NCBI RefSeq assembly: GCF_002752165.1
Contig: NZ_MOMB01000005.1
Coordinates: 1-64,000, forward strand
Source of the DNA: Erwinia sp. OLFS4
GTDB lineage: Bacteria; Pseudomonadota; Gammaproteobacteria; Enterobacterales; Enterobacteriaceae
Direction of reading: 5' to 3'
Length of the DNA: 64,000 nt
The position numbers were made by a program, and so were the translations under genes. Shown here one piece after another: positions 11,216 to 21,192 of the stretch. The stretch's first letter is position 1, and each line of letters begins with the position of its first letter. The notes under the pieces were generated by a model. It was given only the letters and a program-made list of their open reading frames with translations, searched no databases and was not told the origin of the DNA.

Positions 11216-11626
11216 ATGGCTAATGAAACGAAACGCCTTATTCCTGACAGCGAACTAACCGATATGCAGCGCCATGTCACGCGCGATCGCGGCACTGAGC
11301 CGCCCTTTAGCGGCAGGTTATTGCATAATCAACAGCAAGGGATATACCACTGTCTGGTATGTAACGCGCCGTTGTTTTTGTCTGAGACCAAGTACGAGTC
11401 AGGCTGTGGCTGGCCAAGTTTTTTTCAGCCGGTCAGCGAACGGGCCATTCGTTACCTTGAAGATACCTCACACGGTATGCGCCGCGTTGAAATTCGCTGT
11501 AATGCCTGTGACTCTCACCTTGGCCATGTGTTCCCTGACGGGCCGCAGCCGGGCGGCGAACGTTATTGTGTTAACTCTGCGTCGCTGAGTTTCAGTGACA
11601 ATAGCGGCAATAAAACTCGGGGATAA
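11216..11626 (+). CDS. msrB: Peptide-methionine (R)-S-oxide reductase MsrB
   Basis: 136 residues (E. coli 137). Two zinc CxxC pairs (CLVC and CNAC) and the catalytic cysteine in RYCVNSASL near the C-terminus are present, with the family motif [10 protein letters not shown]. It repairs methionine-R-sulfoxide in oxidised proteins, with thioredoxin as reductant. It is divergent from gapA and only 2 bp upstream of yeaC, with which it forms an operon, as in E. coli. Confidence 0.96.
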   Translation: MANETKRLIPDSELTDMQRHVTRDRGTEPPFSGRLLHNQQQGIYHCLVCNAPLFLSETKYESGCGWPSFFQPVSERAIRYLEDTSHGMRRVEIRCNACDSHLGHVFPDGPQPGGERYCVNSASLSFSDNSGNKTRG

Positions 11627-11628
11627 AG

Positions 11629-11913
11629 ATGACGGAAATGAGTCTGGAAGCAATGATTGCCAGCATGACGCCTGAAGTTTATCAGCGCCTGGTAACCGCG
11701 GTAGAAACCGGTAAATGGGCCGATGGCGTGGCGCTGACTGAGGAACAAAAAGCACACAGTCTGCAGCTGGTATTGTTGTGGCAGTCACGGAATAACCACG
11801 ATCCGCAGCATATGAGTATTGGCCGCGATGGTCAGATTGTGACAAAAAGTAAACAACAGCTGAAAAAAGAGTTTGGCATTAGCGATTCTGAGGTGACGAC
11901 CCTCAAGTTGTAA
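11629..11913 (+). CDS. yeaC: DUF1315 family protein YeaC
   Basis: 94 residues, DUF1315. The sequence MTPEVYQRLVTAVETGKW and the C-terminal KSKQQLKKEFGIS match E. coli YeaC. It is a small acidic soluble protein of unknown function. It is translated with msrB (2-bp gap), and its stop codon abuts a perfect palindrome and then a terminator hairpin. It carries a few extra N-terminal residues compared with E. coli; the second ATG at 11638 is an alternative start. Confidence 0.92.
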   Translation: MTEMSLEAMIASMTPEVYQRLVTAVETGKWADGVALTEEQKAHSLQLVLLWQSRNNHDPQHMSIGRDGQIVTKSKQQLKKEFGISDSEVTTLKL

Positions 11914-11937
11914 AAATTATTCCTGCAGGAATAATTT
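11914..11937. repeat. Perfect 24-bp palindrome directly after yeaC
   Basis: The 24 bases after the yeaC stop are a perfect palindrome centred on CTGCAG, with AT-rich outer arms. It could form a hairpin protecting the msrB-yeaC mRNA 3' end, or a dyad operator. A conventional terminator follows 15 bp later. Confidence 0.7.
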
Positions 11938-11951
11938 AACTTCACTTGCTG

Positions 11952-11980
11952 AAGCTGAACGGCAAAAGGTTCAGCTTTTC
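11952..11980 (+). terminator. Rho-independent terminator of msrB-yeaC
   Basis: Stem AAGCTGAAC / GTTCAGCTT with loop GGCAAAAG, followed by TTC. It overlaps the 3' end of the convergent pncA by two bases, so it probably ends msrB-yeaC transcription. Confidence 0.7.
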
Positions 11981-12593
11981 AGATTATCTGCGCGCCTTTT
12001 TGCTGCATCTCAGAGAGCGCCAGTACGCTGTCATCCGGCTTCAGATTAACCCCGCGACAGCCCGCTGTTATCACATTGACCTGATAACCCGCACTGAGGG
12101 CATCAATAACCGAGAATCTGACGCAATAATCCGTCGCCAGTCCCATGATCGTCAGCGTGGTTATCTGATGCTGGCGTAACCAGCTATCCAGCCCGGTATC
12201 ATGCTGATGTCCGTTATCGCGAAAAGCGCTGTAGCTGTCATAGGCCGGGTCCATTCCTTTATGGATGATCAGGTCGATATACTGGCTGGTCAGTGACGGA
12301 TGGAAGGCTGCTCCCGGGCTGTTCTGGACGCAATGTACCGGCCACCATACCTGTTCAATACCGTTAAGCTGACCGCTGTCACCGACAGGGGCGCCAGCGT
12401 TAACGGCGAAGCTGCCGTGATTGGCTGGATGCCAGTCCTGGCTGGCGATCACCCGTCCGCCCTGGCGTTTCCATTGGGCAATATAGTGATTGGCAACGTC
12501 GACTACCCGATCGCCCCCGGGCACTGCCAGTGCATCGCCGGGGCAGAAATCGTTCTGGATATCAATTAATAACAAGGCATGATGACGGTACAT
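11979..12593 (-). CDS. pncA: Nicotinamidase/pyrazinamidase
   Basis: 204 residues of the isochorismatase-like hydrolase fold. The catalytic triad is visible as Asp in LLIDIQNDF, Lys in IIHKGMD and Cys in GLATDYCVRFS. The metal-binding segment is SQDWHPANH. It deamidates nicotinamide to nicotinic acid for NAD salvage in the cytoplasm. It starts 3 bp after ansA on the same strand, giving an ansA-pncA operon as in E. coli. Confidence 0.96.
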   Translation of the reverse strand: MYRHHALLLIDIQNDFCPGDALAVPGGDRVVDVANHYIAQWKRQGGRVIASQDWHPANHGSFAVNAGAPVGDSGQLNGIEQVWWPVHCVQNSPGAAFHPSLTSQYIDLIIHKGMDPAYDSYSAFRDNGHQHDTGLDSWLRQHQITTLTIMGLATDYCVRFSVIDALSAGYQVNVITAGCRGVNLKPDDSVLALSEMQQKGAQII

Positions 12594-12596
12594 AGC

Positions 12597-13613
12597 TTAA
12601 TCCTCAGCGCTAAGTTCACCGCGCAGATTGGTCTGCATCAGCTGGCGAATGGTGTCTGGGGCAAGATCCTGACTCAACAGGTAATGCAGCTTAGTCAGCG
12701 CCGATTCCACCGTCATGTCGGCACCGCTGATGACCCCGGCTTGTGCTAAGGCGTTGCCGGTGGCATAGCCGCCCATATTAACTTTACCCGACATACACTG
12801 CGTCAGATTTACCACGACAATTCCCCGGGCGCTGGCGGCGGCCAGTTCCTGCAGAAAGGCATTATTTTGCGGGGCATTTCCTACGCCATAGGAGCGTAAA
12901 ATCAGCGCCCGGACTGGCTGTCGCAGAAAATTACGCACGACCTCAGCGGAAATACCGGGATAGATAGTCACCACGCCTACCGGCTGTGGGGTAATCGGAT
13001 GTACTTTCAGTGCGCCGCTGCCAGTGATGATGCCAGGGGTATTGAGGCGGCGGATATGAATACCGGCTTCCAGAAGTGGTGGCAGATTGGGTGAGGCGAA
13101 GGCATTGAAGCCATCGGCATGGGCTTTGGTGGTACGGTTGCCACGGAAAAGGGTGTTATTAAAAAACAGTGAAACTTCTTTAATCGGGTAATTAGCGGCA
13201 ACAAAAAGGGCATTCAGCAGATTCTGCTGGCCGTCAGAGCGCAGTTCGGCAAGGGGAATTTGTGACCCTGTCACTATAACCGGCTTGGCGAGATTTTCCA
13301 GCATAAATGAGAGTGCAGAGGCGGTGAAAGCCATGGTATCGGTGCCATGAAGAATCACAAAGCCATCGTAGTTATCGTAATTGGTCGCAATATCATTGGC
13401 GATCGACTGCCAGTCCTGTGGTGACATATCGGACGAGTCAATCAGCGGTTGGTATTCATGAATCGTAAAATCAGGCATCTCCGGACGATGAAACTCAGGC
13501 ATCCGCGCCAGCTGTTGCTGGAGATGGCCGGAAACCGGAATATAGCCATTTTCGGAGCGTTGCATGCCGATAGTGCCGCCGGTGTAAGCGACATAAATAG
13601 ATTTTTTTTGCAT
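12597..13613 (-). CDS. ansA: Cytoplasmic L-asparaginase I
   Basis: 338 residues, E. coli AnsA length. The first catalytic threonine is in the N-terminal YTGGTIGM and the second region is VILHGTDTMAFTAS. There is no signal peptide, which separates it from periplasmic AnsB. It hydrolyses L-asparagine to aspartate and ammonia. It is first gene of the ansA-pncA operon and follows sppA on the same strand across a terminator. Confidence 0.96.
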   Translation of the reverse strand: MQKKSIYVAYTGGTIGMQRSENGYIPVSGHLQQQLARMPEFHRPEMPDFTIHEYQPLIDSSDMSPQDWQSIANDIATNYDNYDGFVILHGTDTMAFTASALSFMLENLAKPVIVTGSQIPLAELRSDGQQNLLNALFVAANYPIKEVSLFFNNTLFRGNRTTKAHADGFNAFASPNLPPLLEAGIHIRRLNTPGIITGSGALKVHPITPQPVGVVTIYPGISAEVVRNFLRQPVRALILRSYGVGNAPQNNAFLQELAAASARGIVVVNLTQCMSGKVNMGGYATGNALAQAGVISGADMTVESALTKLHYLLSQDLAPDTIRQLMQTNLRGELSAED

Positions 13614-13668
13614 AGTCAGACCTGGGCTTGCGATGAAAACTGATTATAAGAAGAAAGGTCGGGAAAAT

Positions 13669-13690
13669 CAGCCCGGCCTGCGCCGGGCTG
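13669..13690 (-). terminator. Terminator of sppA
   Basis: An 8-bp stem CAGCCCGG / CCGGGCTG with a 6-nt loop, followed on the minus strand by ATTTTCCC. It lies between the sppA stop (13702) and the ansA start, and likely separates the two transcripts. Confidence 0.75.
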
Positions 13691-13701
13691 GAAAAAGAGG
13701 G

Positions 13702-15555
13702 TCAGCCTACCTCACCACAGGTCAGGCATAGTGCATAGCGACTCTGCGGATCGTTCATTTTATCAAACAGACCCGGCTGCTTCTTCACTACACCCATAAC
13801 ATCATTTAGCGGCGCTGGCAGCATTGATTGCAGCGTGTCAGGTAATACCGCACGAATTTGCGCACTTACCTGACCGAGCAGCAAGTCGGCTACCGATGAC
13901 TGATACTGATACCACTGTAACTGCGGCTGACTGATTTTTGCCAGTTCAGCGGCTTTGTTAATGGCATCATCGAAGTCACCGAGTTCGTCAACCAGACCAT
14001 TGGCTTTAGCGTCACTGCCTGTCCAGACGTGGCCCTGGGCGATGGCGTCCACCTGTTCTGGCGTCATTTTGCGCGAGCGGGCGACCAGATCGACAAAGTT
14101 TTTGTAGCCGTTTTCAATAGTCAGCTGCATGATCTGCTGAACTTCCGGCGGCAGTGTTTTCGTGACCGACACATCAGCCAGTGGCGAAGTTGCTACGCCG
14201 TCAGTGTGAACACCAAGGCTGTCGAGGGATTTCTCAACGGTATTAATAATGCCGAAAATGCCGATAGAACCGGTCAGGGTGCTGGGGCTGGCAATAATGT
14301 AGCTGGCCGGCGTGGAAATCCAGTAACCGCCGGACGCGGCCATTCCTCCCATAGAAACCACAACCGGTTTGCCGGCAGTCCGCGCTGCGGCAAGTTCTTC
14401 GCGGATAGTTTCAGAAGCAGTCACGCTGCCGCCAGGGCTGTTAACCCGCAGAATAATGGCTTTAATATTGTCATCGAGCCGCGCTGAACGAATTTCAGCT
14501 GCGGTGGTATCGCCGCCAACGGCGCCGGGAGTCTGCTCCCCGTCAACAATTGCGCCATCGGCATAGATGACGGCAATATTACCTTTTTCTGCCTGTTTTT
14601 TCAGGCTGTAGTCGTAAATGCTGGTGCCACGGTAATCATTGCTCTGTTTATCCCAGCCAAAAACTTTGCTCAGTTTCTGATCCACTTCTGCCGGGGTAGC
14701 CAGTTCATCAACCAGTTTGGTCGCTTTCGCATACTGCGCCATATCGCCGCCGTTTTGTTGCAGTGCGGCGATCAGTTGCTGTGCGCCAGGAAATACCTGT
14801 TGCGGGGTAATCTGACGATTGGCCGCAATCTGTGCAATATAGTTTTGCCACAGTTGCCCGACCCAGCGGCTGTCGGCGTCACGTGCTGCCGGTGACATGT
14901 CGTCGCGCAGGAAAGGTTCGACGGCGGATTTATAGGTGCCGACGCGGAAAATATGCGAGCTGACTTTCAGCCGGTCGAGCAGCGATTTGTAGTACAACGA
15001 ATTGGTGGCGAAACCGTGCAGATCGATACTGCCGTGCGGTGAGAGATAAATGTGATTAGCAAAGCTGGCAAGGTAGTACTGCGCCTGGGTGTAATTGTCA
15101 CCATAAGCGTAAATCGGCTTACCGCTGTCACGAAATTCCCGTAGCGCCTTGCCAATATATTGCAGGGAAGGCTGATCGCCACCGGCAAAGTCGCGCAAAT
15201 TAAGCACGATGCCGCTAATACGATCGTCGGTTTTCGCCTGGCGAATGGCATTAACAATGTCAAACAGCGGATTTTCTTTCAGACGGTTGCTGCTGGCTCC
15301 GATAAGCTGGCGGCCCCATTTGCTAATTTTATTGGTCACCGACGGGTTATCCACCACAACGCCTGCCAAATCGATATCCAGTGCACCTTTTTGAATCTCA
15401 ACCGGCTGGCTGCTGCTTTTAACCTGCATCCAGATACCGACGCCCACCAGAATAAGTAGCAGCAGGAACAGATTAAGAATAAATTCCCTGATAAAATTAA
15501 TCAGGCGCCATGTCCATTTGAACAAATTCGCGATAATTCGCCACAAGGTTCGCAT
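13702..15555 (-). CDS. sppA: Signal peptide peptidase A (protease IV)
   Basis: 617 residues (E. coli 618), the long form made of two tandem S49 domains. An N-terminal transmembrane anchor lies around residues 22-46 (FILNLFLLLLILVGVGIWM). The catalytic lysine is expected in the N-terminal domain (FRVGTYKSAVEPFL) and the nucleophilic serine in the C-terminal domain (GGMAASGGYWIS). It degrades cleaved signal peptides in the inner membrane from the periplasmic side. It is divergent from ydjA. Confidence 0.97.
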   Translation of the reverse strand: MRTLWRIIANLFKWTWRLINFIREFILNLFLLLLILVGVGIWMQVKSSSQPVEIQKGALDIDLAGVVVDNPSVTNKISKWGRQLIGASSNRLKENPLFDIVNAIRQAKTDDRISGIVLNLRDFAGGDQPSLQYIGKALREFRDSGKPIYAYGDNYTQAQYYLASFANHIYLSPHGSIDLHGFATNSLYYKSLLDRLKVSSHIFRVGTYKSAVEPFLRDDMSPAARDADSRWVGQLWQNYIAQIAANRQITPQQVFPGAQQLIAALQQNGGDMAQYAKATKLVDELATPAEVDQKLSKVFGWDKQSNDYRGTSIYDYSLKKQAEKGNIAVIYADGAIVDGEQTPGAVGGDTTAAEIRSARLDDNIKAIILRVNSPGGSVTASETIREELAAARTAGKPVVVSMGGMAASGGYWISTPASYIIASPSTLTGSIGIFGIINTVEKSLDSLGVHTDGVATSPLADVSVTKTLPPEVQQIMQLTIENGYKNFVDLVARSRKMTPEQVDAIAQGHVWTGSDAKANGLVDELGDFDDAINKAAELAKISQPQLQWYQYQSSVADLLLGQVSAQIRAVLPDTLQSMLPAPLNDVMGVVKKQPGLFDKMNDPQSRYALCLTCGEVG

Positions 15556-15764
15556 GTAATCTCCATACTCGCGGATAATAACGCCGGATTGTTGCTAATC
15601 AGGCAGATAACCGCCTTATCCTAAAGAGCAGCGGCGTAAAAGTCAGTAAGAAAACGGCATAGGTCGCAACTTATTTATCATCCTGTGCCGGACTGTTGCC
15701 GTGATGCGCTGCATGTTAGGGTGGCAGAGTTCGTAAACATAATGCACTAAATCAGGAGTTTTTC

Positions 15765-16316
15765 ATGGATGCGCTGGAATTACTGATCAATCGCCGCTCG
15801 GCATCAAGACTGGCTGCGCCGGCACCTGCCGGTGACGTATTAGACAATATTATTCGCGCCGGAATGCGTGCACCCGATCACGGCACTTTACAGCCGTGGC
15901 ATTTCACTATTGTGGAAAACCAGGGACTGGAGCGTCTCAGTCGTTTGCTGGAACAGGAAGCTCGCCGGCTGGATCAGGATGAGAAAGCCATTGAAAAAGC
16001 TCGCCAGGCACCTTTCCGCGCGCCGATGATTATTACCGTAGTGGCGCGCTGTGAAGCCCATGATAAGGTGCCACGCTGGGAACAGCTGATTTCAGCCGGT
16101 TGCGCCGTGATGGCTATGCAGATGGCGGCGCTGGCCCAGGGATTTAATGGTATCTGGCGCAGTGGTGCCTGGACTGAAAATCACAATGTCAGACAGGCAT
16201 TCGGCTGTCGCGAACAGGATGAGATTGTTGGTTTTCTCTATTTAGGCACCCCGCAGTTGAAAGCATCAACTTCAGTGATTCCGCCGGATACCACGCCGTT
16301 TGTCAGCTACTTCTGA
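15765..16316 (+). CDS. ydjA: Nitroreductase-family FMN protein YdjA
   Basis: 183 residues, the minimal nitroreductase fold of E. coli YdjA. FMN-binding residues lie in the N-terminal NRRSASRL and the [13 protein letters not shown] segment, and GFLYLGTP is near the C-terminus. The physiological substrate is unknown; E. coli YdjA is an FMN oxidoreductase with poor activity on typical nitroaromatics. A clear AGGAG precedes the ATG. The order sppA-ydjA-selD-topB matches E. coli. Confidence 0.95.
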   Translation: MDALELLINRRSASRLAAPAPAGDVLDNIIRAGMRAPDHGTLQPWHFTIVENQGLERLSRLLEQEARRLDQDEKAIEKARQAPFRAPMIITVVARCEAHDKVPRWEQLISAGCAVMAMQMAALAQGFNGIWRSGAWTENHNVRQAFGCREQDEIVGFLYLGTPQLKASTSVIPPDTTPFVSYF

Positions 16317-16474
16317 GGTCCCGCGACTGTCCGCCGGCCAGCTGGCGGACGACATCGGCAAAGGGAAGGCAATCCGAACAATATTTGAGCTTACTGCCGC
16401 ATCGCGGCGGTGCATAACTTACCTTGCCGCAGGGAAAGGGTTAACATAAGCGGCGGATTTAAAGGGAGATGGTA

Positions 16475-17521
16475 ATGAATAATAGCCCGGTTCGTCTGAC
16501 GCAGTACAGCCACGGTGCAGGCTGCGGTTGTAAAATTGCCCCTGCCGTGCTGGAAACAATTCTGCATTCGTCGCTACCTGCGTTTAAAGACCCACGTTTG
16601 CTGGTGGGCAACGAAACCCGCGATGACGCAGCGGTTTACGACCTGGGCAATGGCCAGGCGGTGGTAAGTACCACCGACTTTTTTATGCCGATCGTGGATG
16701 ATCCGTATGATTTTGGCCGTATTGCTGCTACCAACGCTATCAGCGATATTTATGCGATGGGCGGCCAGCCGGTAATGGCCATTGCCATTCTTGGCTGGCC
16801 ACTGAGTCAGCTGGATGCCAGCGTGGCGCAACAGGTGGTAGAAGGGGGGCGCTACGCCTGCCAGCAGGCGGGAATCGCGCTGGCAGGCGGTCATTCTATT
16901 GATGCGCCTGAACCTATTTTTGGTCTGGCGGTGACCGGCACCGTTGCCATCAGCCGGGTGAAGCGTAATAACGCCGCGCAGGCTGGTTGTCAGCTATGGC
17001 TAAGTAAACCGCTGGGTATTGGTATTCTGACAACGGCAGAAAAGCGCGGCGTGCTGCTGGCGGAACACCGTCAGCTGGCACGGGATACCATGTGTCAGCT
17101 TAACCGCGCCGGCAGTGATTTTGCCGGACTGGACGCGGTGCAGGCGATGACTGATGTCACCGGTTTTGGACTGATGGGGCACCTGAGTGAAATTTGCCAG
17201 GGTTCCGGCCTGCAAGCCGAGGTCAGTTATTCTGCCGTGCCACGACTGCCCGGGGTGGATTATTATCTGCAACAGGGCTGTGTACCTGGCGGAACCGCAC
17301 GCAATTTCACCAGTTATGGCCATCTCCTGGGGCAAATGACACAACCGCAGCGCCAGCTTCTGTGCGATCCCCAGACGTCCGGCGGGTTGCTGCTGGCGGT
17401 CAGGCCTGGAGCCGAGGCCGGATTACAGCAGCTGGCGGAAAAACATGGGGTGACACTGTCACATATTGGTGCGCTGACCGCGACTTCAGCGGATCGGGCT
17501 ATGATCCAAATTGTCTCCTGA
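16475..17521 (+). CDS. selD: Selenide, water dikinase (selenophosphate synthetase)
   Basis: 348 residues from the ATG at 16475, preferred over the ATG at 16469 because GGGAG then lies 6 nt away. The catalytic motif HGAGCGCK places Cys17 and Lys20 exactly as in E. coli. It makes selenophosphate from selenide and ATP for selenocysteine and selenouridine synthesis. The active-site residue is Cys (TGT or TGC codons), not Sec. It is 17 bp upstream of topB and likely co-transcribed. Confidence 0.97.
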   Translation: MNNSPVRLTQYSHGAGCGCKIAPAVLETILHSSLPAFKDPRLLVGNETRDDAAVYDLGNGQAVVSTTDFFMPIVDDPYDFGRIAATNAISDIYAMGGQPVMAIAILGWPLSQLDASVAQQVVEGGRYACQQAGIALAGGHSIDAPEPIFGLAVTGTVAISRVKRNNAAQAGCQLWLSKPLGIGILTTAEKRGVLLAEHRQLARDTMCQLNRAGSDFAGLDAVQAMTDVTGFGLMGHLSEICQGSGLQAEVSYSAVPRLPGVDYYLQQGCVPGGTARNFTSYGHLLGQMTQPQRQLLCDPQTSGGLLLAVRPGAEAGLQQLAEKHGVTLSHIGALTATSADRAMIQIVS

Positions 17522-17538
17522 TCGGGAAGTTGTCCTGA

Positions 17539-19464
17539 ATGCGTCTGTTTATTGCTGAAAAACCCAGTCTTGCCCGTGCGATTGCCGATGTTTTGCCAAA
17601 ACCACACCGGCGTGGTGACGGATATATTGCCTGTGGGTCGGATCAGATAGTGACCTGGTGCATCGGGCATTTACTTGAGCAGGCGGAACCAGAGATTTAT
17701 GACAGCCGTTTTGCCCGCTGGTCGCTGAGTGATTTGCCAATAGTGCCGGAAAAATGGCAATTACAACCGCGTGCAGCGGTAGCAAAACAGCTTAACGTGA
17801 TTAAGCAGCTGCTGGCCGGGGCCAGTGATATTGTTCATGCCGGTGACCCGGATCGCGAAGGTCAGCTGCTGGTTGATGAAGTGCTTGATTACCTGCTCCT
17901 GGCGCCAGAAAAACGTCAGCAGGTCCAGCGCTGTTTGATCAACGATCTTAATCCCCAGGCGGTGGCGCGGGCTGTCAATCGTCTGCGGCAAAACAAAGAG
18001 TTTATTCCTTTGTGCGTTTCAGCGCTGGCGCGAGCCCGGGCCGACTGGCTTTATGGCATCAATATGACCCGTGCCTGGACGTTATTGGGCCGTAGTGCGG
18101 GTTATAACGGCGTGCTTTCTGTTGGTCGGGTACAAACGCCTGTACTGGGGCTGGTGGTGCGTCGTGATGAGGAAATAGAAAACTTTGTCGCCAAAACGTT
18201 TTATGAGGTTAAGGCCCATATAGTCACGCCGCTCGAGGAGCGTTTTGTGGCTATCTGGCAGCCGAGCGCTTCCTGTGAACCCTATCAGGACGAGGAGGGG
18301 CGGCTGCTGCACCGGGCGCTGGCGGACCACGTGGTGAGCCGTATCAGCGGTCAGCCGGCAATCGTTACCCGTTATCAGGACAAGCGCGAGAATGAGCTTG
18401 CGCCGCTGCCGTTTTCGCTATCGGTATTACAAATTGAGGCGGCAAAGCGTTATGGACTCAGTGCCCAAACGGTGTTGGATACCTGCCAGCGTTTGTATGA
18501 AACTCACAAGCTGATTACCTACCCGCGTTCAGACAGTCGTTATCTGCCGGATGAGCATTTTGCCGGTCGCCATACGGTACTCAATGCAATACAGGCCCAT
18601 CAGCCGGCGCTGACCCTGCCGGCAACGTTCAATAGTGAGCAGAAAAACCGCTGCTGGGATGACAGCAAAGTGGATGCCCATCATGCCATCATTCCCACTG
18701 CGCGCGCGACAAGCTCTCAGCTAACGGAAAATGAAAATGCTATCTATCAGCTGATTGCCCGTCAGTATCTGATGCAGTTTTTACCGGATGCTGTGTTTCG
18801 TAAATGTACCATTGAGCTGGATATTGCCGGGGGTATCTTCGTCGCCAAAGCGCGTTTTCTTGCCGAGGCTGGCTGGCGAACGTTGCTGGGGAGTAAAGAG
18901 CGAGATGAAGAAAATGACGGCATGCCGTTGCCGGTTGTGGCAAAGGACGATCGTTTGCTGTGCGAGGGGGCTGAGGTGGTGGAGAAACAAACCCAGCCGC
19001 CACGACCGTTTACCGATGCGACATTACTGTCGGCAATGACCGGGATTGCGCGATTTGTCCAGGATAAAGAATTAAAGAAAATACTGCGCGCGACCGATGG
19101 ATTAGGTACGGAGGCTACGCGAGCGGGTATTATTGAATTATTGTTTCGCCGAACCTTCCTGTATAAAAAAGGGCGCAATATCCATGCCAGCGAGGCGGGA
19201 AAAGCATTAATCCATGCCTTACCGGAAATGGCCGCCCGTCCTGATATGACGGCTCACTGGGAATCGACCCTGACGCGCATCAGTGAAAAGCAATGCCGCT
19301 ATCAGGACTTTATGCAGCCACTGGTTGAGACCCTTAGCCAGTTAATCAGCCATGCTAAGCAGCACCCCGCCGCTGATGCGTTTCGCGGGTTGCCGCCCGC
19401 ACCGGCAAAAAACAATGTCGCCGCCAGCAGCCGGACGACCAGAAAGAGGCAGAAAAAGGCATGA
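17539..19464 (+). CDS. topB: DNA topoisomerase III
   Basis: 641 residues (E. coli 653), type IA topoisomerase. The TOPRIM domain begins [15 protein letters not shown] and has the acidic DPDREGQ motif. The catalytic tyrosine lies in the [12 protein letters not shown] segment. The C-terminus is short, basic and lacks zinc fingers, as in TopB. It decatenates single-stranded-containing DNA and works with RecQ. Its stop overlaps the ynjH start by 4 nt (ATGA). Confidence 0.97.
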   Translation: MRLFIAEKPSLARAIADVLPKPHRRGDGYIACGSDQIVTWCIGHLLEQAEPEIYDSRFARWSLSDLPIVPEKWQLQPRAAVAKQLNVIKQLLAGASDIVHAGDPDREGQLLVDEVLDYLLLAPEKRQQVQRCLINDLNPQAVARAVNRLRQNKEFIPLCVSALARARADWLYGINMTRAWTLLGRSAGYNGVLSVGRVQTPVLGLVVRRDEEIENFVAKTFYEVKAHIVTPLEERFVAIWQPSASCEPYQDEEGRLLHRALADHVVSRISGQPAIVTRYQDKRENELAPLPFSLSVLQIEAAKRYGLSAQTVLDTCQRLYETHKLITYPRSDSRYLPDEHFAGRHTVLNAIQAHQPALTLPATFNSEQKNRCWDDSKVDAHHAIIPTARATSSQLTENENAIYQLIARQYLMQFLPDAVFRKCTIELDIAGGIFVAKARFLAEAGWRTLLGSKERDEENDGMPLPVVAKDDRLLCEGAEVVEKQTQPPRPFTDATLLSAMTGIARFVQDKELKKILRATDGLGTEATRAGIIELLFRRTFLYKKGRNIHASEAGKALIHALPEMAARPDMTAHWESTLTRISEKQCRYQDFMQPLVETLSQLISHAKQHPAADAFRGLPPAPAKNNVAASSRTTRKRQKKA

Positions 19465-19781
19465 AGACAACCTATCTACTGATAGCCAGCGCGCTGGTGC
19501 TGCTGAGTATCACCAGCATGGCCGCCAACGGGCGCAATAATACTGATGTGGCTGCGCGCCACAGCGAGGAAGCCGGTGGCGTGATTATTGATTTACCGCC
19601 CCAGACCTTAACACAGCAAAACCGCAACAATACATTGCCCTGCCTGCGCTGCTGCATTTTTGAAAATCATCAGTACAGTGAAGGGGCGGTGGTGAAAAGT
19701 GAAGGGGTGTTATTGCAGTGTGTCAGGGATGAGCACTCGCTGGGAACCAATAATCTTATCTGGAAAATTATCCGTCAATAA
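19461..19781 (+). CDS. ynjH: DUF1496 periplasmic protein YnjH
   Basis: 106 residues with a signal peptide ([21 protein letters not shown], cleavage near residue 22). The mature part has the DUF1496 signature CLRCC...[16 protein letters not shown], with cysteines that may form disulfides. Function is unknown. The gene overlaps topB by ATGA, implying translational coupling. In E. coli ynjH is near topB but separated by gdhA/ynjI; here it is directly joined. Confidence 0.9.
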   Translation: MKTTYLLIASALVLLSITSMAANGRNNTDVAARHSEEAGGVIIDLPPQTLTQQNRNNTLPCLRCCIFENHQYSEGAVVKSEGVLLQCVRDEHSLGTNNLIWKIIRQ

Positions 19782-19783
19782 AC

Positions 19784-19803
19784 GCAGCCCGTAGCCGGGC
19801 TGC
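19784..19803. terminator. Hairpin terminator between ynjH and xthA
   Basis: An 8-bp GC-rich stem (GCAGCCCG / CGGGCTGC) with a TAGC loop between convergent genes. Moderate T content follows on both strands (CTGTGTT on plus, GTTTATT on minus), so it can end both transcripts. Confidence 0.65.
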
Positions 19804-19808
19804 CTGTG

Positions 19809-20618
19809 TTAATTAAAGCGGAAGGTTGCCCAGACTGGCGCGTGATCTGACGGTTTTTCCATGCTGCGGATCTGGTAGTCAATGCCGCTGTCAATACAGT
19901 GTGACGCCAGCGCGCGGCTTGCCAGCAGCAGGTCGATGCGCAGACCGCGATTGTCATCAAAGCCTTTTGAACGGTAGTCGAACCAGGAAAAGCGATCGTT
20001 AATTTCCGGATTCAGCTGACGCCAGGTATCGGTTAGTCCCCAGCCTAACAATCTGTCCATCCACTGGCGTTCTTCAGGTAAAAAAGAGCACTTGCCGGTG
20101 CGCAACCAGCGCTTGCGGTTTTCTTCACCAATACCAATATCGCGATCGCTGCTGCTGATATTCATATCACCCATAATCAGCACCGGATTTTCCGGTGTCA
20201 GCTGCTGCTCCAGGTAATTTTGCAGATCCCGGTAGAACTTTTCTTTTGCCGGAAATTTAGTGGGGTGGTCACGGCTTTCACCCTGAGGGAAATAGCCATT
20301 GATAACGGTGATGTTACCGAGCGGGCTGGGAATTTCCGCCATAATCAGACGTCGCTGTGCTTCGTCATTGTCTGAGGGAAAACCCCGGCGCACCGATACC
20401 GGTGGCGTTTTGCTCAACAGGGCAACGCCATAATGACCTTTCTGCCCATGGTAGAACACGTGGTAACCGGACGACGCGACCAGCTCATGTGGAAACATAT
20501 CGTCATGAACTTTGGTTTCCTGCAGGCCAATCACATCGGGTTGATGTTGCTGGATGATGGCGTCAAGCTGATGCGGTCTGGCTCGCAGGCCATTGATATT
20601 AAAAGAGACAAATTTCAT
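19809..20618 (-). CDS. xthA: Exodeoxyribonuclease III
   Basis: 269 residues from the ATG at 20618 (E. coli 268), beginning [20 protein letters not shown]. An open frame extends 101 codons upstream but it runs through the tRNA-associated repeats, has no homologue and was rejected. Motifs for the magnesium site and catalysis are [23 protein letters not shown] and the C-terminal SDHAPVW. It is the main apurinic/apyrimidinic endonuclease and 3' repair exonuclease. Confidence 0.97.
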   Translation of the reverse strand: MKFVSFNINGLRARPHQLDAIIQQHQPDVIGLQETKVHDDMFPHELVASSGYHVFYHGQKGHYGVALLSKTPPVSVRRGFPSDNDEAQRRLIMAEIPSPLGNITVINGYFPQGESRDHPTKFPAKEKFYRDLQNYLEQQLTPENPVLIMGDMNISSSDRDIGIGEENRKRWLRTGKCSFLPEERQWMDRLLGWGLTDTWRQLNPEINDRFSWFDYRSKGFDDNRGLRIDLLLASRALASHCIDSGIDYQIRSMEKPSDHAPVWATFRFN

Positions 20619-20966
20619 GGAGCCCTGTCTGATAAGCAGAAAACGTAAGCGCAGATGGTAGCAGACCTGGCTGAGCGGGGGAAGGTACGGATGAGCCGGT
20701 GCGGCCCGAACCTTGTCGAAGGTTCTCGTCCTTCTCCACGCTGGATACCGGGCTGTTGGTGTCGGGGTTGAGTACAATGCTAAAAATAAAATGGTGGTGG
20801 GAGAAGGATGATTCGGCGCCCAGGCCGCCTCACCCTTCGGGCCGTTGCCTGTAAGGCAACGTTGTCTCGCTACGCTCGGCTCGAACCTTGTCGAAGGTTC
20901 TCGTCCTTCCCCACGCTGCATACCGGGCTGTTGGTGTCGGGGTTGAGTACAATGCTAAAAATAAAA
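20619..20966 (-). ncRNA. Candidate rtT-like RNA from the tRNA-Tyr transcript
   Basis: The DNA between the 3' end of tRNA-Tyr and the xthA start has no gene and holds the repeat copies. In E. coli the corresponding region is transcribed with tyrT and processed to rtT RNA (repeat in the tyrT operon), with a suggested role in easing stringent-response effects. No factor-independent terminator is seen between the tRNA and xthA, which are on the same strand, so readthrough is possible. RNA ends here are not determined. Confidence 0.45.

Positions 20967-20984
<18 letters not shown>
20707..20984 (-). repeat. rtT-like tandem repeats downstream of tRNA-Tyr
   Basis: Two copies of a roughly 103-bp unit (20707-20809 and 20882-20984) lie 175 bp apart, almost identical apart from two visible single-base differences. 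Each copy ends with the last ~18 bases of the tRNA-Tyr gene (the TGGTGGTGGGAGAAGGAT complement). The second copy is the real tRNA 3' end, while the first is a truncated copy followed by unrelated DNA. Each also has a hairpin GAACCTT-GTCG-AAGGTTC imitating the T-arm. E. coli tyrT has ~178-bp repeats carrying the terminal 19 bp of the tRNA and yields rtT RNA. The equivalence is inferred from period, position and content. Confidence 0.8.
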
Positions 20985-21051
<67 letters not shown>

Positions 21052-21074
21052 AGAAGTCGGCTGGTTGCTGGTAA

Positions 21075-21111
21075 GCGGGGCGCATAATAGCAAAAGCTAA
21101 CTGGCTGTAAA
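21075..21111 (-). promoter_or_regulatory. Stringent-type sigma70 promoter of tRNA-Tyr
   Basis: On the minus strand: -35 TTTACA (21111-21106), a 16-bp spacer, -10 TATTAT (21089-21084), then the GC-rich discriminator GCGCCCCGC (21083-21075). The -35 hexamer and discriminator equal those of E. coli tyrT, the classical ppGpp-sensitive stable RNA promoter. The mature tRNA begins about 24 bp further on. Confidence 0.9.
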
Positions 21112-21192
21112 GGCTTTGAAGAAAAAAATGGATGTGGTTGCTTTTTTTTTGCCCGCGCCGCGGCCGGTACGGGCAAAAAAACGTCATTCAGC

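Noticed and set aside
16327..16348. Hairpin GTCCGCC...GGCGGAC after ydjA as a terminator
   Set aside because: Stem is good but no T tract follows, so termination is not supported; it could only be a weak or Rho-assisted site.
20619..20921. N-terminal extension of xthA by 101 codons
   Set aside because: It runs through the rtT-like repeats, has no counterpart in exonuclease III and lacks a ribosome site; the ATG at 20618 gives the normal protein.
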